Assembly (NCBI GenBank): GCA_046350455.1
Contig: JAXMAM010000031.1
Span: 1 to 31,869, forward strand
Direction of reading: 5' to 3'
DNA length: 31,869 nucleotides
DNA from: CAZXGD01 sp046350455
GTDB taxonomy: Bacteria; Planctomycetota; Phycisphaerae; Phycisphaerales; SM1A02
The notes below the pieces were generated by a model. It had not been told where the DNA came from. It did not search any database and worked only from the letters and a program-made list of their open reading frames with translations. Both the position numbers and the translations under genes were made by a program. Numbering within the stretch: the stretch's first letter is position 1; each line of letters begins with the position of its first letter. Below are positions 31,093-31,869 of this stretch, one piece after another.

Positions 31093-31869
31093 CGCTGGCC
31101 TCCGCTTGAGCTCACCTCGTAGACCAGCGCGGTCTCATCGCACTGCTCGCGCTTGGGGCATTCTGAGCAGTCCTTGAGCACCTTTTCTGGCAGGCTGTTC
31201 ACGCTCACCTGGCGGAAGCCAGCCTTCTGGAAGAACGCAGGCGCACGCGTGAGCACAAACACCTTGGGAATGTGCAGCTGCGCAGCCAGGCCCAGGAAGT
31301 ACTTCACCAGGCCCTGGCCAACGCCCTTGCCGTGGTGGTCTGGGTGCACGCCCAGCGAGCGGATCTCTGCCAGCTGCGGCGTGTAGATCCACAGCGCGGC
31401 GCAGCCCACCACCTTGCCATCCACCACGGCCACGCCAAAGTCCAGGATGGCCTTCATGATGTCCTCGCGCTTGCGGGGCAGGTTCTCGCCGTGCTTGGCC
31501 CAGTGGTCCACCAGCCACGCGATCTGGTCCAGGTCATCTGCGCGGGCCTGGCGGAACTCCACCTCGCCTGCGGTCTGGTCTGCCACCGCGCGCTCGCGCA
31601 GCATGCGCCGCACGCGCTCAATGGCCGTCTCCACCGCGCTCAGCGCCGTGCCGCCCTCCACCGAGCGTTTCTCCAGCGTGGCGCCCACGGTGAGCTGGGT
31701 GTACACGTCCTGCTCTGCGCGCGGCGCCTGCTGCCGGATGACGTCCAGCGGCAGCTCCTCCAGCGCGCGGTCCTGCTCGATGGCGGTGCGCACCAGGCGG
31801 CCCACCTGGTGGTGCGCCTCGCGGAAGGGCACGCCCAGGCGCACCAGGTAGTCCGCCAGGTCCGTGGCG
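31089..31869 (-). CDS. argH: Argininosuccinate lyase fused to GNAT N-acetylglutamate synthase (N-terminal part outside window)
   Basis: The visible part starts inside ArgH: A-T-D-L-A-D-Y-L-V-R-L-G-V-P-F-R-E-A-H-H at the window edge is the C-terminal signature of argininosuccinate lyase, followed by its last helices (QQAPRAEQDVYTQLTVGATL). A short linker leads into a GNAT domain (EFRQARADDLDQIAWLVDHW to VKYFLGLAAQL) with the acetyl-CoA loop HHGKGVGQGL and a Cys-containing tail DCSECPKREQCDE, as in short ArgA-type N-acetylglutamate synthases. The fusion joins the first and last enzymes of the pathway, known as argH(A) in some bacteria. The gene overlaps argJ by four bases (GTGA), so both are coupled. 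Confidence 0.9.
   Translation of the reverse strand, partial: ATDLADYLVRLGVPFREAHHQVGRLVRTAIEQDRALEELPLDVIRQQAPRAEQDVYTQLTVGATLEKRSVEGGTALSAVETAIERVRRMLRERAVADQTAGEVEFRQARADDLDQIAWLVDHWAKHGENLPRKREDIMKAILDFGVAVVDGKVVGCAALWIYTPQLAEIRSLGVHPDHHGKGVGQGLVKYFLGLAAQLHIPKVFVLTRAPAFFQKAGFRQVSVNSLPEKVLKDCSECPKREQCDETALVYEVSSSGGQR

Overview
The window looks like a chromosomal segment of a planctomycete, most likely of the class Phycisphaerae. Two things point there: the C-terminal tandem motif of the type D-x-DGDG-x-V-x-x-x-DL-x-x-LL-x-x-WG on the cytochrome at 22206-24032, which is typical of exported Phycisphaerae proteins, and the GC-rich coding style. The assignment is an inference from these features, not from a database search.

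Region 1 (1-4767, + strand) is the end of the spc/alpha ribosomal superoperon: map (partial), infA, rpmJ, rpsM, rpsK, rpoA, rplQ. rpsD is absent from its usual place between rpsK and rpoA, and a stem-loop sits in that gap. A strong intrinsic terminator closes the operon, and pheS follows without pheT.

Region 2 (5028-13095) is a two-partner secretion locus: an outer-membrane TpsB transporter and a 2031-residue TpsA exoprotein. The exoprotein's beta-helix has a regular, alternating ~75-residue repeat.

Region 3 (13096-22100) is an accessory zone of small hypothetical membrane proteins and lipoproteins, two IS3-family elements in opposite orientation, and several broken genes: a membrane-protein gene split by the first IS, a nucleotidyltransferase remnant missing a catalytic Asp, a lipoprotein frameshifted at a G6 run, and an RHS fragment ending at the second IS. 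It also holds a probable AbiEi-like antitoxin or regulator, preceded by a perfect palindrome and followed by the decayed nucleotidyltransferase, so this may be an orphaned toxin-antitoxin locus.

Region 4 (22159-29804) is a nitrogen/respiratory cluster. A pentaheme exported cytochrome with a dockerin-like tail overlaps a NapH/NosR-type membrane iron-sulfur protein with a TPR-like tail, which overlaps pdxH. Convergent to these are nrfH-nrfA (quinol-oxidising NrfH and pentaheme nitrite reductase NrfA, nitrite to ammonium). Divergent from nrfH is nnrS, a membrane protein family linked to NO stress. The likely sense is dissimilatory nitrite reduction to ammonium plus NO handling; the role of the pentaheme/iron-sulfur pair is not known to me and is the best candidate for an undescribed electron-transfer module.

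Region 5 (29830-31869, - strand) is arginine biosynthesis: the end of an argH fused to a GNAT N-acetylglutamate synthase domain, translationally coupled to argJ, which carries an unusual His-rich insertion.

No tRNA, rRNA or CRISPR array was seen.
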